Shown here: positions 34,999-43,505 of the stretch, piece by piece
Layout: each line of letters starts with the position of its first letter
Position numbering within the stretch: position 1 is the first letter of the stretch
Origin: DATAXP01 sp036272935
Lineage (GTDB): Bacteria; Planctomycetota; Planctomycetia; Pirellulales; PNKZ01
NCBI GenBank assembly: GCA_036272935.1
Contig: DATAXP010000124.1
Span: 1 to 64,000 of the forward strand
Direction: 5' to 3'
DNA length: 64,000 bases
The notes under the pieces: model-generated
Told to the model about the DNA's origin: nothing
Databases searched by the model: none
The model's input: the letters and a program-made list of their open reading frames with translations, nothing else
Position numbers and translations under genes: made by a program

Positions 34999-36174
34999 TC
35001 ATTTCTCGCTGGTGCCAGTTGAGTCGCCGGCGTCGTCGGCCGGGGACGGGCTAGGTAGCTCCTCATCGACGAACGGCTTTCCCGCTTTGTAACACGCCAA
35101 CCGCTTTTCGTTCGCGCGTTGATCCACGTCGTTGGCTGGCTGCGACATGGCGATCGCCTTGTTTTGCAGCTTGATCGCGGTCTCGTAATCGCCGAGCTCG
35201 GCATTGGCCGCTGCCAGCGTGGCGACCGTGCGCCATTCGTTCCAGCGCGACAGCTCGCACGCGCGCTGCGCGAATTGCTTGGCCCGGGGGCCATCGCGAA
35301 GCTGCGGCCAGGGGCTGGTCGCCAACAGCCGGGCCCAACCGTAGTAGCTGGGCCATTCGCGCGGACCAAGCTTCATGGCTTTCTCGAAGTCGGCGATCGC
35401 CGCCGGATAGTCGCCGAGCTTCGCGTGCAGCATGCCGCGATTGGCGTAGGTGCCGACGTACTTGGGGTCGAGTCTGATCGAGTGGTTGTAGTCGTCGAGA
35501 GCCTTTTGGTACTCGTTGCAGTCGAGCCAGTTCTTGCCGCGGTTGTTGTAGGCGGTGGCGTTGTTGGGATCGACTCGCAGCACGTAATCGTGGTCCTGCC
35601 GCGAGCGTTCGAACTCTCCCTTCGAGTTCCAGGCTCCGCCGCGATCGTTGTAGGCCACCAGGTTCGAAGGGTCCAAGCGGATCGCTTCGGTGAAGTCGCG
35701 GATGGCGGCGTCGTAGTTGTTCAGGCTGTAACGCGCTTTGCCGCGGCAAACGTACAGTCCCGAGTTGCGAGGGGCGAGCCGCAGGGCATCGTCGAAGTCG
35801 CGCTCGGCGCTGGTATATTCGCCTTGGGCCAGCCAGCTAATGCCGCGCAGCGAGTACGCATCGACCGCGTGATCCGGCGCCCGTTCGAGCCACTTGGTGT
35901 AATAGGCCGGCGCGTCTTCGAGCGTCAGCACCTGGGACTTCAGCACCCAGGCGTATCCCACCCAGAGCCAATCGTCCTGCACCTGCTCGACAGTGACCGG
36001 CATCGGCTGGTCGGTCCAAGGCAGCCGCTGCTTGCCGACATACAACGTGATGTTCTCTTTGAACATGACCTGGGTGTCGACCCAGTCGTCGTTGCTGGCT
36101 GCTGCACCCGCGTCGGCGGGCGGCATCGCGGCCATCACGCAGGCAAAGCATGCCACGAGCATTCGTTGGGGCAT
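34999..36174 (-). CDS. Exported SH3-like/TPR protein, copy 2
   Basis: 391 residues from the ATG at 36174, chosen because it gives a clean signal peptide (MPQRMLVACFACVMAAMPPA) and starts just past the preceding stop. A short SH3-like segment follows (VTVEQVQDDWLWVGYAWVLK), then about six TPR units (for example AIRLDPSNLVAYNDRGGAWN, RVDPNNATAYNNRGKNW, LDPKYVGTYANRGMLHAKLG). It is a clear paralogue of the next upstream gene over its full length. It is probably a periplasmic scaffold that assembles or binds the copper-monooxygenase-like protein encoded 7 bp downstream. Confidence 0.82.
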   Translation of the reverse strand: MPQRMLVACFACVMAAMPPADAGAAASNDDWVDTQVMFKENITLYVGKQRLPWTDQPMPVTVEQVQDDWLWVGYAWVLKSQVLTLEDAPAYYTKWLERAPDHAVDAYSLRGISWLAQGEYTSAERDFDDALRLAPRNSGLYVCRGKARYSLNNYDAAIRDFTEAIRLDPSNLVAYNDRGGAWNSKGEFERSRQDHDYVLRVDPNNATAYNNRGKNWLDCNEYQKALDDYNHSIRLDPKYVGTYANRGMLHAKLGDYPAAIADFEKAMKLGPREWPSYYGWARLLATSPWPQLRDGPRAKQFAQRACELSRWNEWRTVATLAAANAELGDYETAIKLQNKAIAMSQPANDVDQRANEKRLACYKAGKPFVDEELPSPSPADDAGDSTGTSEK

Positions 36175-36181
36175 GCGCGAG

Positions 36182-37306
36182 TCATTTCGTGGAAGCATCG
36201 ACGGGCTCCGGAGGACCGGGCGCCTCGGCCGGCGCATCATCGTAATACGCCTTGCCTGCCTTATAACAGGCCATGCGCTTTTCGTTCTCGAGTTGGTCGC
36301 GTTCCTTGGCCGGTTGGGACATGGCCATCGCCTTGGTTTGCAGCTTCATGGCCGTTTCGTAGTTGCCAAGCTCGGCCTCGGCCGCCGCCAGGGTGGCGAT
36401 CGCGTGCCACTCGTTCCAACGCGACAGCTCACACGACCGCTCGGCGAGTTGCTTAGCGCGCGGGCCGTCGCGGAGTTGTGGCCAATGGGCGGTTGCCAGC
36501 ACGCGGGCCCAGCCGTGATAGCTGTACCACTCGCGGGGCGCGAGCTTCATGGCCTTTTGAAAGTCGTCGACGGCCGTCGGATAGTCGCCCTTTTTGGTGA
36601 GCACTCGGCCGCGATTGCAGTAGGCGCCGGCGAACTTGGGATCGAGCCGGATGGCGTTGTTCAGCGCATCGAGTGCCTTGTCGTCCTCCCCCTGGTCGTA
36701 CCAGTTCGCGCCCAGGTTGCTGTAGGCCAAGGCATTGTTGGGATCGGTCCTCAGCACATCGCGCAGCTCCTGGTTAGCCCGCTGATGTTCGCCCAGGGCG
36801 TTCCAGGTCACCGCGCGGTCGTTATGAACGACCAGGTTCGACGGGGCGAGTCGGATCGATTCGTTGAACTCGGCCAGCGCGTCGTCGTACTTGTGCAGCA
36901 GGTACAGGCTCTTGCCGCGCAGGTGATGGTACGACGCGTTGCCGGGCTCGAGTCGCACCGCCTCGTCGAAATCGCGCGAGGCGTTGACGTATTCCTGGTT
37001 TAGCAGCCAGCTAATGCCGCGCAGCGCGTAGACCACCGACTTGCCTTCGCCGACGCGCTTCATCAGCTCGGTGTAATACGCTGGCGCTTGGTCGAGCGTG
37101 AGCACGTCGCTCTTGAGCACCCAGGCGGTCTTCACCCACAGCCAGTCGCCTTGCACCTGCTCGACCGTGCACGGCAACGGCAGGTCGTTCCATTTGAGCA
37201 CCTGTTTGTCCAAGCGCGGCCGGGCGGTCTCCTTGGGCAGCACCTGGGCGCCGATCCAGTCGTCGTCGGCCGCTGCCGCTGGCGCCGTGAGGAGTAGCGC
37301 CAGCAC
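36182..37306 (-). CDS. Exported SH3-like/TPR protein, copy 1
   Basis: Paralogue of the 34999-36174 product: an N-terminal hydrophobic segment (VLALLLTAPAAAADDDW), an SH3-like segment (CTVEQVQGDWLWVKTAWVLK), then TPRs (AVRLEPGNASYHHLRGKSL, RLAPSNLVVHNDRAVTWN, RLDPKFAGAYCNRGRVL). The start is unresolved. No in-frame ATG lies in a sensible place; the GTG at 37306 leaves a very short signal peptide, and a CTG at 37318 would make a better one. An aggag site lies about 35 bp upstream of the GTG without a start codon at proper distance. The open frame upstream overlaps the small Cys-rich gene. The stop lies 7 bp before the next TPR gene start. Confidence 0.75.
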   Translation of the reverse strand: MLALLLTAPAAAADDDWIGAQVLPKETARPRLDKQVLKWNDLPLPCTVEQVQGDWLWVKTAWVLKSDVLTLDQAPAYYTELMKRVGEGKSVVYALRGISWLLNQEYVNASRDFDEAVRLEPGNASYHHLRGKSLYLLHKYDDALAEFNESIRLAPSNLVVHNDRAVTWNALGEHQRANQELRDVLRTDPNNALAYSNLGANWYDQGEDDKALDALNNAIRLDPKFAGAYCNRGRVLTKKGDYPTAVDDFQKAMKLAPREWYSYHGWARVLATAHWPQLRDGPRAKQLAERSCELSRWNEWHAIATLAAAEAELGNYETAMKLQTKAMAMSQPAKERDQLENEKRMACYKAGKAYYDDAPAEAPGPPEPVDASTK

Positions 37307-37358
37307 GAGGCAGAGCAGGCTTCCGGTAGACCGGAACTTTGCTCCTACACGCTGCGCT

Positions 37359-37607
37359 TCAGCACGAAGCGGGTTGAGGCTCAGCGTCGCCGTCGGCGGC
37401 CTTCGGTCGATCGCGGCGGGCCGCCTTGCGCCGGGCCTTTTCGGCCTTCTGCTGGCCTTCGAGCTGCTGAATTGCCGCAACCGTGCAGGCCGGGCATTTC
37501 TTCGACAGGAATTTTTCGAGCCGTTGCTTCCCATAGCGCTCGTTCTTTTTGAACGTATACGGGCTCGAATGTCCACAGATCCGCTTGATCAGAACCGTGC
37601 CTTCCAC
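37359..37607 (-). CDS. Small Cys/His-containing protein, putative zinc-binding
   Basis: 82 residues from the GTG at 37607, preceded by gagg at 8 nt; an ATG at 37661 would add 18 residues. The sequence has RICGHSSPYTFKKNERYG and LSKKCPACTVAAIQQLEGQ, giving a CxH...CPAC arrangement that could bind one zinc, then a strongly basic Lys/Arg/Ala-rich tail. The function is unknown. It heads the TPR/copper-monooxygenase operon, ending about 50 bp before the first TPR gene. The basic tail would allow nucleic-acid contact, but this is only inference. Confidence 0.6.
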   Translation of the reverse strand: MEGTVLIKRICGHSSPYTFKKNERYGKQRLEKFLSKKCPACTVAAIQQLEGQQKAEKARRKAARRDRPKAADGDAEPQPASC

Positions 37608-37701
37608 GTGTTTTACCTCGGCCGTTGATGCCGCGAAACCCATCGCGTCGTCCCGACGCATCCCGCAAGTCGTAAAATTCTAGTCCCCACCGCCCCGGCC
37701 A

Positions 37702-38967
37702 TCAAAGCACGTCGTCGGCGTCTTCCGGCAACCAGGGCACGTGCAGCGAAATGCAATGCAACGCCCCCTGCTTGACGATCAGCGACGTGCAATCGATGCC
37801 GACCACTTCCCAATCGGGCAGCAGGCTGCGATACACGGCCAGCGCCCGGGCGTCGCCCGCGGCATCGATCCGCGGATATTGCGGCACCAGCAGTTTGCCG
37901 TTGGCGAAGATCACGTTGGTGTAGCTGCGCCAGAGGTTGCCTTCGTGGGTCGGCATTGGGATGCGCACCACCTTCATCGGGCCTAGCGGCGTGTTGAGCT
38001 TTGAAAGCTGAGCGGCATTCTCGTCGAGGATCTTGGCGTTCTCGGCATCAACTTCCGTCGAATAGTCGCCTACCACCACCACATCGGGAGCGACGAACAC
38101 CGAAAACAGATCGGCATGCCCCGTCGGTTCGCCGTTGAGCATGTGCATCACCGACACGGTGGTGAAGGCGAAGTGCTCGCGCAGCAGCTCTTTGATCTTC
38201 TCCATGCTGAGGCCACGCGCCAGGTTCACCTGAATCATGCCGGTGGTCGTGAGGCAAAGTCCGCGGCCGTTGGTGAGCAGGTTGCCCCCTTCCAGGGCCA
38301 ACGGCACCGAGTCCACCGGTATGTGAAACCGATTGCCCAGCACCAGATTCACGCGGTTGTCGATTTCGCGCGGCAGGTAGTCGAAGTTGACGATGTGCGC
38401 GCGATGGTCGGGTGTCTTGAGAAAGATGGGGCCATAGTCCTGTACCCACATTCCTTCCATCGGCAGGACGACAAAGTGCATCGCGTCCTTCGGCAGCCCC
38501 CGCGCCTCAAGCTCGGCAATCGCCTGCTGCCGCTGGTCGTCGCTCGATACCAGGCCGATCACACGGATGCAGTCGTAAATCTCGCCGACGATCTGACACA
38601 GTGTCACCGGATGGAACTGCACCAGCTCGTTGCACCCCAGCAACAGCGCCTCCTGATGTTCGAACTCGCCGGGGATGCGCGGCTGCGCATCGGCCGCGGC
38701 CGGCGCAGGTGGCGGGACATGGTGGGCCACCGGCCCCGGCGTTACCACGCGCGTCGTGCTGGCCAAGGCCGGGCCGCGCAGCCAGCCCTCACCGTACACC
38801 ACCACCAGCGAGATCAGCGAGGCCGTCAACGCGCTGAGCACGATGCACCAGCCGCTTTTGCGGAACCATACGCCGCCGGAGACAGTCGCCGGCGGCGCCG
38901 TCGCGGACGGTTCGTTGCGTGGCTGGTTCTCCGTGTTACGTAATACTCGCGAAACCCGCTTGGCCAT
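37702..38967 (-). CDS. Membrane-anchored agmatine deiminase-type enzyme (PPAD family)
   Basis: 421 residues. An N-terminal signal anchor lies at about 38-58 (GWCIVLSALTASLISLVVVY), then a Pro/Ala linker, then a full guanidine-modifying domain of the Porphyromonas-type peptidylarginine/agmatine deiminase family. Signature residues include MWVQDYGPIFL (Asp pair), ALEGGNLLTNG, GHADLFSVF (His/Asp) and the catalytic Cys405 in GALHCISLHVPW. Agmatine deiminases are cytosolic, so an anchored outward-facing enzyme suggests action on external agmatine or on protein/peptide arginine. No operon partner is adjacent. The amidohydrolase at 57.9 kb could in principle act later in an agmatine route. Confidence 0.88.
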   Translation of the reverse strand: MAKRVSRVLRNTENQPRNEPSATAPPATVSGGVWFRKSGWCIVLSALTASLISLVVVYGEGWLRGPALASTTRVVTPGPVAHHVPPPAPAAADAQPRIPGEFEHQEALLLGCNELVQFHPVTLCQIVGEIYDCIRVIGLVSSDDQRQQAIAELEARGLPKDAMHFVVLPMEGMWVQDYGPIFLKTPDHRAHIVNFDYLPREIDNRVNLVLGNRFHIPVDSVPLALEGGNLLTNGRGLCLTTTGMIQVNLARGLSMEKIKELLREHFAFTTVSVMHMLNGEPTGHADLFSVFVAPDVVVVGDYSTEVDAENAKILDENAAQLSKLNTPLGPMKVVRIPMPTHEGNLWRSYTNVIFANGKLLVPQYPRIDAAGDARALAVYRSLLPDWEVVGIDCTSLIVKQGALHCISLHVPWLPEDADDVL

Positions 38968-39112
38968 AGATTTTCAGATCGACTTCGCTGCTGGGGAAGC
39001 GCCGTTTGGATTGATGGGGTAGTAGGTTGGCGAGGCTGGCTGCGGCACCGCGGCAACAACGGTTCCGTGGTTGCCGTGCTTGATGGTTTGTTTGCGACCC
39101 GGCCGAGTGCGG

Positions 39113-40429
39113 TTACGCGAATAGTTCCTTGATCACGCGACCGCTGTTGGCGATCTTCATGGGGCGGTTGTTCTTGCTGGTGAACACGGTCTCCAGCGAA
39201 ATGCCCAGCGACTTGAGTACGCTGGCCATCAAATCCTGGGACGTGTACGGATCGGTTTCCACCGCGGTGCCATCGGCATTGGTCTTGCCGATCGCCTGGC
39301 CCCCCTTGATGCCCGCTCCGCCCACCACGCAGCTCCAACTGCGTGCCCAGTGATCACGCCCCCCGCGGCCATTGATGCGCGGCGTGCGCCCGAAGTCGCC
39401 CATCCACACGATGGCCGTGTCGTTGAGCATGCCGCGCTGTTGCAGATCCTCGACCAACGCACTCATCGCCTGGTCGAGAATCGGCAGCCGATCCTTCAGC
39501 TTCGCAAACGCATCCTGGTGATCGTCCCAACCTCCGAAATCGACTTCGACGAACGGCACGCCGGTTTCGACCAACCGCCGCGCCATGAGGCACCCCTTGG
39601 CGAAGCTGGTGTTGCCGCCGCGATTGCCCCCTCCGCCGCCACGGTTGCCGCCGCCGGCTCCGTAGCGTTCGAGCACCGCCGCCGGCTCGCCCGCCACCTT
39701 GAAGGCGGCCATCTGCTTGCTGGTCATCAAATTCACCGTGTTGCCGAGCACCTTGGCGTGATCGGCCGCCGCCTCGCCGCGGTTCTGGTCGGCGAAACTC
39801 TTCTCCAGCTTGCTCAGCGCGTTCATGCGCTGCGTGAGCCGGCCGGTTTCGACCGACATTTTCAGGTTGCGGATGTCGCCGTTGCTGTCGACGACCAACG
39901 GAGCGAAGTTCATCCCCAAGAAGCCGGGGCCGACGCTGCCGCCGCCGATCGACACGAACGGCGGAATATCCAGGTAACTCGCTTTTCCTGACAGCTCGTG
40001 ACTGACCACCGCACCATAGCTGGGGTACTCGATGTTCGGGTTCGGCACGTAGCCGGTATGCATGTAGTAGCGGCCGCGCTGATGGTCGGCCTCGCGGGTG
40101 CTCATCGAGCGGACCACCGCCATGTGCTGCATCTGGCGAGCCATCATGGGCATGTGCTCGCTGATTTGCAGATCGCCGCTGGTCGAGATCGGCTTGAACG
40201 GTCCGCCGGTGGGCTGGCCGGGCTTGGGGTCCCAAATGTCGATCGTGCTCGGCCCCCCTTCCATGAACAGCAGGATGCACGCCTTGTGGTGACGCTGCAT
40301 CTCGGCCGCTCCGGCGCGCAGCGCCTGGGCGAACCACGCCGCGGTCGGCGCGGTCAGCGTGGTCGCCGCGGCCAAATGCTCCATGAAGTGCCGACGCGAC
40401 ATGCCGTGGGCTGTGCGATGCAGGGACAT
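39113..40429 (-). CDS. DUF1501 protein, Tat-exported (sulfatase-like fold)
   Basis: 438 residues from the ATG at 40429. The twin-arginine signal SRRHFMEHLAAATTL predicts export as a folded protein. The DUF1501 body has CILLFMEGGPSTIDIWDPKPG, EHMPMMARQMQHMAVVRSMS, VPFVEVDFGGWDDHQDAF, IVWMGDFGRTPRINGRGGRDHW and a C-terminal SLGISLETVFTSKNNRPMKI. The fold is related to alkaline phosphatase/sulfatase. A Gly/Asn-rich insert (GGGNRGGGGGNRGG) interrupts the middle. It lies 20 bp after the DUF1549/DUF1553 gene, the standard planctomycete pairing, whose role is unproven but proposed to be in complex glycan breakdown. Confidence 0.93.
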   Translation of the reverse strand: MSLHRTAHGMSRRHFMEHLAAATTLTAPTAAWFAQALRAGAAEMQRHHKACILLFMEGGPSTIDIWDPKPGQPTGGPFKPISTSGDLQISEHMPMMARQMQHMAVVRSMSTREADHQRGRYYMHTGYVPNPNIEYPSYGAVVSHELSGKASYLDIPPFVSIGGGSVGPGFLGMNFAPLVVDSNGDIRNLKMSVETGRLTQRMNALSKLEKSFADQNRGEAAADHAKVLGNTVNLMTSKQMAAFKVAGEPAAVLERYGAGGGNRGGGGGNRGGNTSFAKGCLMARRLVETGVPFVEVDFGGWDDHQDAFAKLKDRLPILDQAMSALVEDLQQRGMLNDTAIVWMGDFGRTPRINGRGGRDHWARSWSCVVGGAGIKGGQAIGKTNADGTAVETDPYTSQDLMASVLKSLGISLETVFTSKNNRPMKIANSGRVIKELFA

Positions 40430-40449
40430 AGTCGATCGCGGGTGGGTGG

Positions 40450-42276
40450 TTAGTGGATGAAGATAAATTCGTTGCTGTTCAGCAAGGCCCACAACAGGTC
40501 CTGGTAGCCGGCCACCGGGTTGCTGCTGCGGCCGTCGATCAGCGAGTGGGCCACGGCCTGGTCGCCGCTGGTCGGCTTGCGCCCCAAGGCCGAAAGGAAC
40601 AGAATCTCGACCGCCTCGTTTTCCTTTGTGCTGTTGGCGAGCCGCCGCAGGAACGAACCCTTGTCGGTGCTGACGGTGTTCTCGATCATCTGGCCGTTCA
40701 TCATCATCAGCGCCTGCGGGATCGTGCCGTTGAACGTCGTGGCGTCCTCGCCGTCGGCGTTGCCGAACGTGAGCGTGAACTGCCGCAGCACGTCGGCCTT
40801 CTTTCCTTCCTTCTCTTCGTAGGTGCCGGGCTTGCGGTGCTCGTTGGCGATCACCAGCAGCGATTCGTACAACTGCTCGGCCTGCATTTGCCGCAGGTAG
40901 AAGTGGCTGAACTTCGGCTTCTCGCCCAGTGCCGGATCGTCCTTTTTGTTGTCGGCGGTCATGCGGCTCGACAGGCCGTAGGCTTCGCTGAGCGTGATCC
41001 AGCGGATCAGGCGCTTCAGATCGTGCCCATGGGCAGCCAACTCGCGGCCGAGCTGTTCGAGCAGCTCCGGGTGCGACGGCTGGTTGTGAGGTCCGAAATC
41101 GTCGACCGGCTTGGTGAAGCCATAGCCCAGGAAGTGCCCCCACATGCGGTTCGCGATCTCGCGCCCCAGATAATCGCTCTTGATCACCATGCGCGCCAGC
41201 TCGGTGCGGCGATCGACATCTTTCACGTAGCCGCTGGTGGGCAGCCGGGTGCCGTCGAGGAACATCGGATACGCCACTTGCAGCGTGCCGTTGCGCAGCT
41301 CGAAGTAAATCTCGGCGTCGCTCGGGGTCGAGCCCTCGCCGCGGAAATCGGAGTTCCGCAGCGTCGCGTACTCGATGTCGCGACCTTCGCGCTTCACGTC
41401 GGCATGCGTTTGCCGGAAGAAGGCGTTCAGGCTCCAAAACTGCTCTTGCTTCCACTCGTTGAACGGATGGTTGTGGCACTGCGTGCACTGCACCTGCACG
41501 CCGAGGAAGAACTTGGCCGTCTTGGCGGTCGCCTCGATCGCGTTCTCTTGCAGCTTGTTGATCAGGAAATTCGTCGCCCCGTTGTATTCGGGCGAGCCAG
41601 GCGCCGTCGTGCCCGTGGCCGAGATCATGTCGTACACCATCCGGTCGTACGGCTTGTTCTCAAGGAACGAACGGCGAAGGAATTGCTGCATCCCAGCGCG
41701 GCTCGTGGGATCGCGACGGTTCGGTCGAGCCGGTGGCCGGCCGATGAGCAGGTTGGTCCAGATCGTGGTCCAGTTGCGGGCGTACTCGTCGCCGTACTCG
41801 TCGGAATCGAGCAGGCGGTTGACCAGAGCCGACTTTTTGCCTTCCGGCGAGTGGACGAGGAACTCTTTCATTTCGACCACCGTGGGCACTCGGCCCAACA
41901 CGTCGAGATACACTCGGCGGCACCACTCGTTGTCGGTGGCGTGGATCGACGGCTTCAGCTCGGCGGCGTCCCACGCGGCGCGGATTTGCTTATCGATGAA
42001 CGCGACAATGTCTTCGTCGCGCACGGCGCTCGACGGCAGCGCCTGCAGGTTGCCGCCTCGCGCGCTGGCCAGCGGAATGCCGCCGCCGGTCTTCGGCTTC
42101 GCATCGGCCTGGGGTGCATCGTCGGTCTTCTTCTTCGCGGCGGCCTTGCCGTTGGCGGCGGCTTTGGCTTTGGGAGCGGCAACTGCGCTAGAGACCGACC
42201 ACTGTGCCCCGGCGATCGACGATCCGACGAGCGCCAAGACAACAACGATACGCGACGTGAGATTCAGCCGTCGCAT
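40450..42276 (-). CDS. DUF1549/DUF1553 protein, exported
   Basis: 608 residues from the ATG at 42276, preceded by gaagggacacc. Signal peptide about 1-34 (IVVVLALVGSSIAGAQWSVS), then a Lys/Ala-rich linker. The DUF1549 domain (about 95-290) has WCRRVYLDVLGRVPT, ARNWTTIWTNLLIG and FFLGVQVQCTQCHNHPFNEW. DUF1553 (about 330-590) has LGREIANRMWGHFLGYG, VDDFGPHNQPSHPELLEQL and HDLKRLIRWITLS. The CxxCH in CTQCH could bind haem. No separate PSCyt1 cytochrome domain is present, making this a short form. It is followed by its usual DUF1501 partner. Upstream direct repeats (42379-42434) are a likely control site. Confidence 0.93.
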   Translation of the reverse strand: MRRLNLTSRIVVVLALVGSSIAGAQWSVSSAVAAPKAKAAANGKAAAKKKTDDAPQADAKPKTGGGIPLASARGGNLQALPSSAVRDEDIVAFIDKQIRAAWDAAELKPSIHATDNEWCRRVYLDVLGRVPTVVEMKEFLVHSPEGKKSALVNRLLDSDEYGDEYARNWTTIWTNLLIGRPPARPNRRDPTSRAGMQQFLRRSFLENKPYDRMVYDMISATGTTAPGSPEYNGATNFLINKLQENAIEATAKTAKFFLGVQVQCTQCHNHPFNEWKQEQFWSLNAFFRQTHADVKREGRDIEYATLRNSDFRGEGSTPSDAEIYFELRNGTLQVAYPMFLDGTRLPTSGYVKDVDRRTELARMVIKSDYLGREIANRMWGHFLGYGFTKPVDDFGPHNQPSHPELLEQLGRELAAHGHDLKRLIRWITLSEAYGLSSRMTADNKKDDPALGEKPKFSHFYLRQMQAEQLYESLLVIANEHRKPGTYEEKEGKKADVLRQFTLTFGNADGEDATTFNGTIPQALMMMNGQMIENTVSTDKGSFLRRLANSTKENEAVEILFLSALGRKPTSGDQAVAHSLIDGRSSNPVAGYQDLLWALLNSNEFIFIH

Positions 42277-42378
42277 GGTGTCCCTTCCCTCTTCTCTGGT
42301 GCGACACATTGTCGGCTCACGGCTGATCGTAGGGCTGTTCCCGACCCCGTCTGGCTGCAAGCTCCCGCCTTCAGTGCC

Positions 42379-42434
42379 TAACGATATTTAACCAATTTCG
42401 CGGCTCGTCGCACAAAGGTTAACGAAATTTAACC
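42379..42434 (-). promoter_or_regulatory. Direct-repeat operator upstream of the DUF1549/1553 gene
   Basis: On the minus strand GGTTAAATTTCGTTA (42434-42420) and GGTTAAATATCGTTA (42393-42379) differ at one base. Their starts are 41 bp apart, about four helical turns, and lie 103-158 bp before the start codon. Same-face spacing suggests a cooperative regulator-binding site. The regulator is unknown. Confidence 0.5.
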
Positions 42435-42559
42435 GCACATGATTAGGGGAAACGGTCTGCAAGGTCGGGCCCAACCGGGGGAGGCACGTCGACGCTTCCG
42501 CCCGCGCCCCCGCCGCGCGCTCGGCGTAGGTCTCCCGACCCCGCCCCCGCCGCTGGAGG

Positions 42560-42642
42560 CCAAAAAACTCGCCGAGTTTATTTTTTGGTTCCTGAGGGTC
42601 CCAGGGGGGTAAGACCAAAATACTCGCCTCGTTTTTTGGTCT
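42560..42642. repeat. Pair of related A/T-stem hairpins
   Basis: Two hairpins share the pattern CCAAAA, then actcgcc, then TTTTGG. The first is 42560-42588, with a bulge. The second has a perfect 9-bp stem agaccaaaa/ttttggtct at 42612-42620 and 42634-42642. They lie about 52 bp apart between divergent genes. They could end transcripts from either side or bind a regulator. Neither has a clean unpaired T-run after it. Confidence 0.45.
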
Positions 42643-42791
42643 GAACCAGCCATACGACGTTTTGCTGTCCGCAATCTGTGCACGATGCGAGAGCTTACCC
42701 CTGCGGGGCCAACGTCTCCACGGCGAAAGCAGGCCACTCGCGGCAACATCGACGTCGAACTGACCGTCGCGTAGCGTCGATCGAAATTGAC

Positions 42792-42826
42792 TTGACGCTC
42801 GGTGGTCGATGCTCTAAAATATAGAG
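42792..42826 (+). promoter_or_regulatory. Sigma70 promoter with overlapping palindromic operator
   Basis: TTGACG (42792-42797) and TAAAAT (42815-42820) are separated by 17 bp, close to the sigma70 consensus (5/6 at both hexamers). A palindrome ctcta-aaata-tagag (42812-42826) covers the -10 element. It lies 38 bp before the ATG of the membrane protein gene. The winged-helix regulator encoded second in the operon is the obvious candidate to bind it and repress its own transcription. Confidence 0.72.
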
Positions 42827-42863
42827 TATTCTGTCGTGAAGAGCATTCAGCCTGGAGATTGCC

Positions 42864-43505
42864 ATGAGCACGGGAAATATCGCACGCGTGCAGGCCGATC
42901 TGCATGCCATGCAACAGGCCTTGGGCCTGGGTTCGATGTGGAGCATGACCGACGTCCGGTTTGGTTATGCGCTGGCCGGCGCTTGCGCGCTGCTGGCAGC
43001 GCTGCGTTGGCCAGGCTCACCGCTGGCGGTTGCGATGCCTTGGGCCGCCGTCCCGCTCCTCATGCTGCTGGCGATTTGGATCGGCTACATGGCGGTGAAA
43101 TCGCGCACGCTGCCGTATCGTGAACTAGCGCGCCGGCGCGAGTACCAATTCGGCATCCTGGTGATGGGTTGCGCGCTGTTGGCCTCGCTGGGATACAAGT
43201 ACTGGAGCCGCTTGGCGGGGCTCACCATACCTCAGTCGGGCGGCGCGTTGTTGGCGCTGCTGGGCGCCGGGACCGTCATCTACGGGGTCGCTCAACCGGC
43301 GCCCCGGCGCTATCCGCGGAGCTACTGCGTCGCTTGCGGCTTGCCCACGATCATGTTCGGCTTGGCCCTGCCGCTCGTGGGGCCAGAATATACCGAGGCA
43401 CTGATCGGCCTGATGGGACTCGCGGCGTTCGGCGCCGGCGCGCTGGCCATGCGGCACCAGGTGTTGAACCGTCTGGCTGAGGAACACGCCCGTGTCCTCG
43501 ATTGA
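42864..43505 (+). CDS. Hypothetical membrane protein paired with a winged-helix regulator
   Basis: 213 residues with about six hydrophobic segments: FGYALAGACALLAALRW, VAMPWAAVPLLMLLAIWIGY, FGILVMGCALLASLGY, GGALLALLGAGTVIYGV, CVACGLPTIMFGLALPL and ALIGLMGLAAFGAGAL. The ends are cytoplasmic-looking and charged. RBS ctggag lies 7 nt before the ATG. I know no functional family beyond DUF-type membrane proteins co-encoded with PadR/MarR-like regulators. Its stop overlaps the regulator start, so the two are translationally coupled. A strong promoter with a likely operator precedes it. Confidence 0.75.
   Translation: MSTGNIARVQADLHAMQQALGLGSMWSMTDVRFGYALAGACALLAALRWPGSPLAVAMPWAAVPLLMLLAIWIGYMAVKSRTLPYRELARRREYQFGILVMGCALLASLGYKYWSRLAGLTIPQSGGALLALLGAGTVIYGVAQPAPRRYPRSYCVACGLPTIMFGLALPLVGPEYTEALIGLMGLAAFGAGALAMRHQVLNRLAEEHARVLD

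Larger units (their letters stand above)
42277..42863. other. 587-bp divergent intergenic region
   Basis: No gene is supported here. It holds, in order, 15-bp direct repeats upstream of the DUF1549 gene, a very GC-rich segment, two related hairpins, and a strong promoter toward the membrane protein/regulator pair. These are listed separately. The 42390-42790 frames on the minus strand have no recognisable protein features. Confidence 0.55.

Noticed and set aside
40453..42381. 642-residue plus-strand open frame
   Set aside because: Antisense to the DUF1549/DUF1553 gene; no start context or motif supports it.
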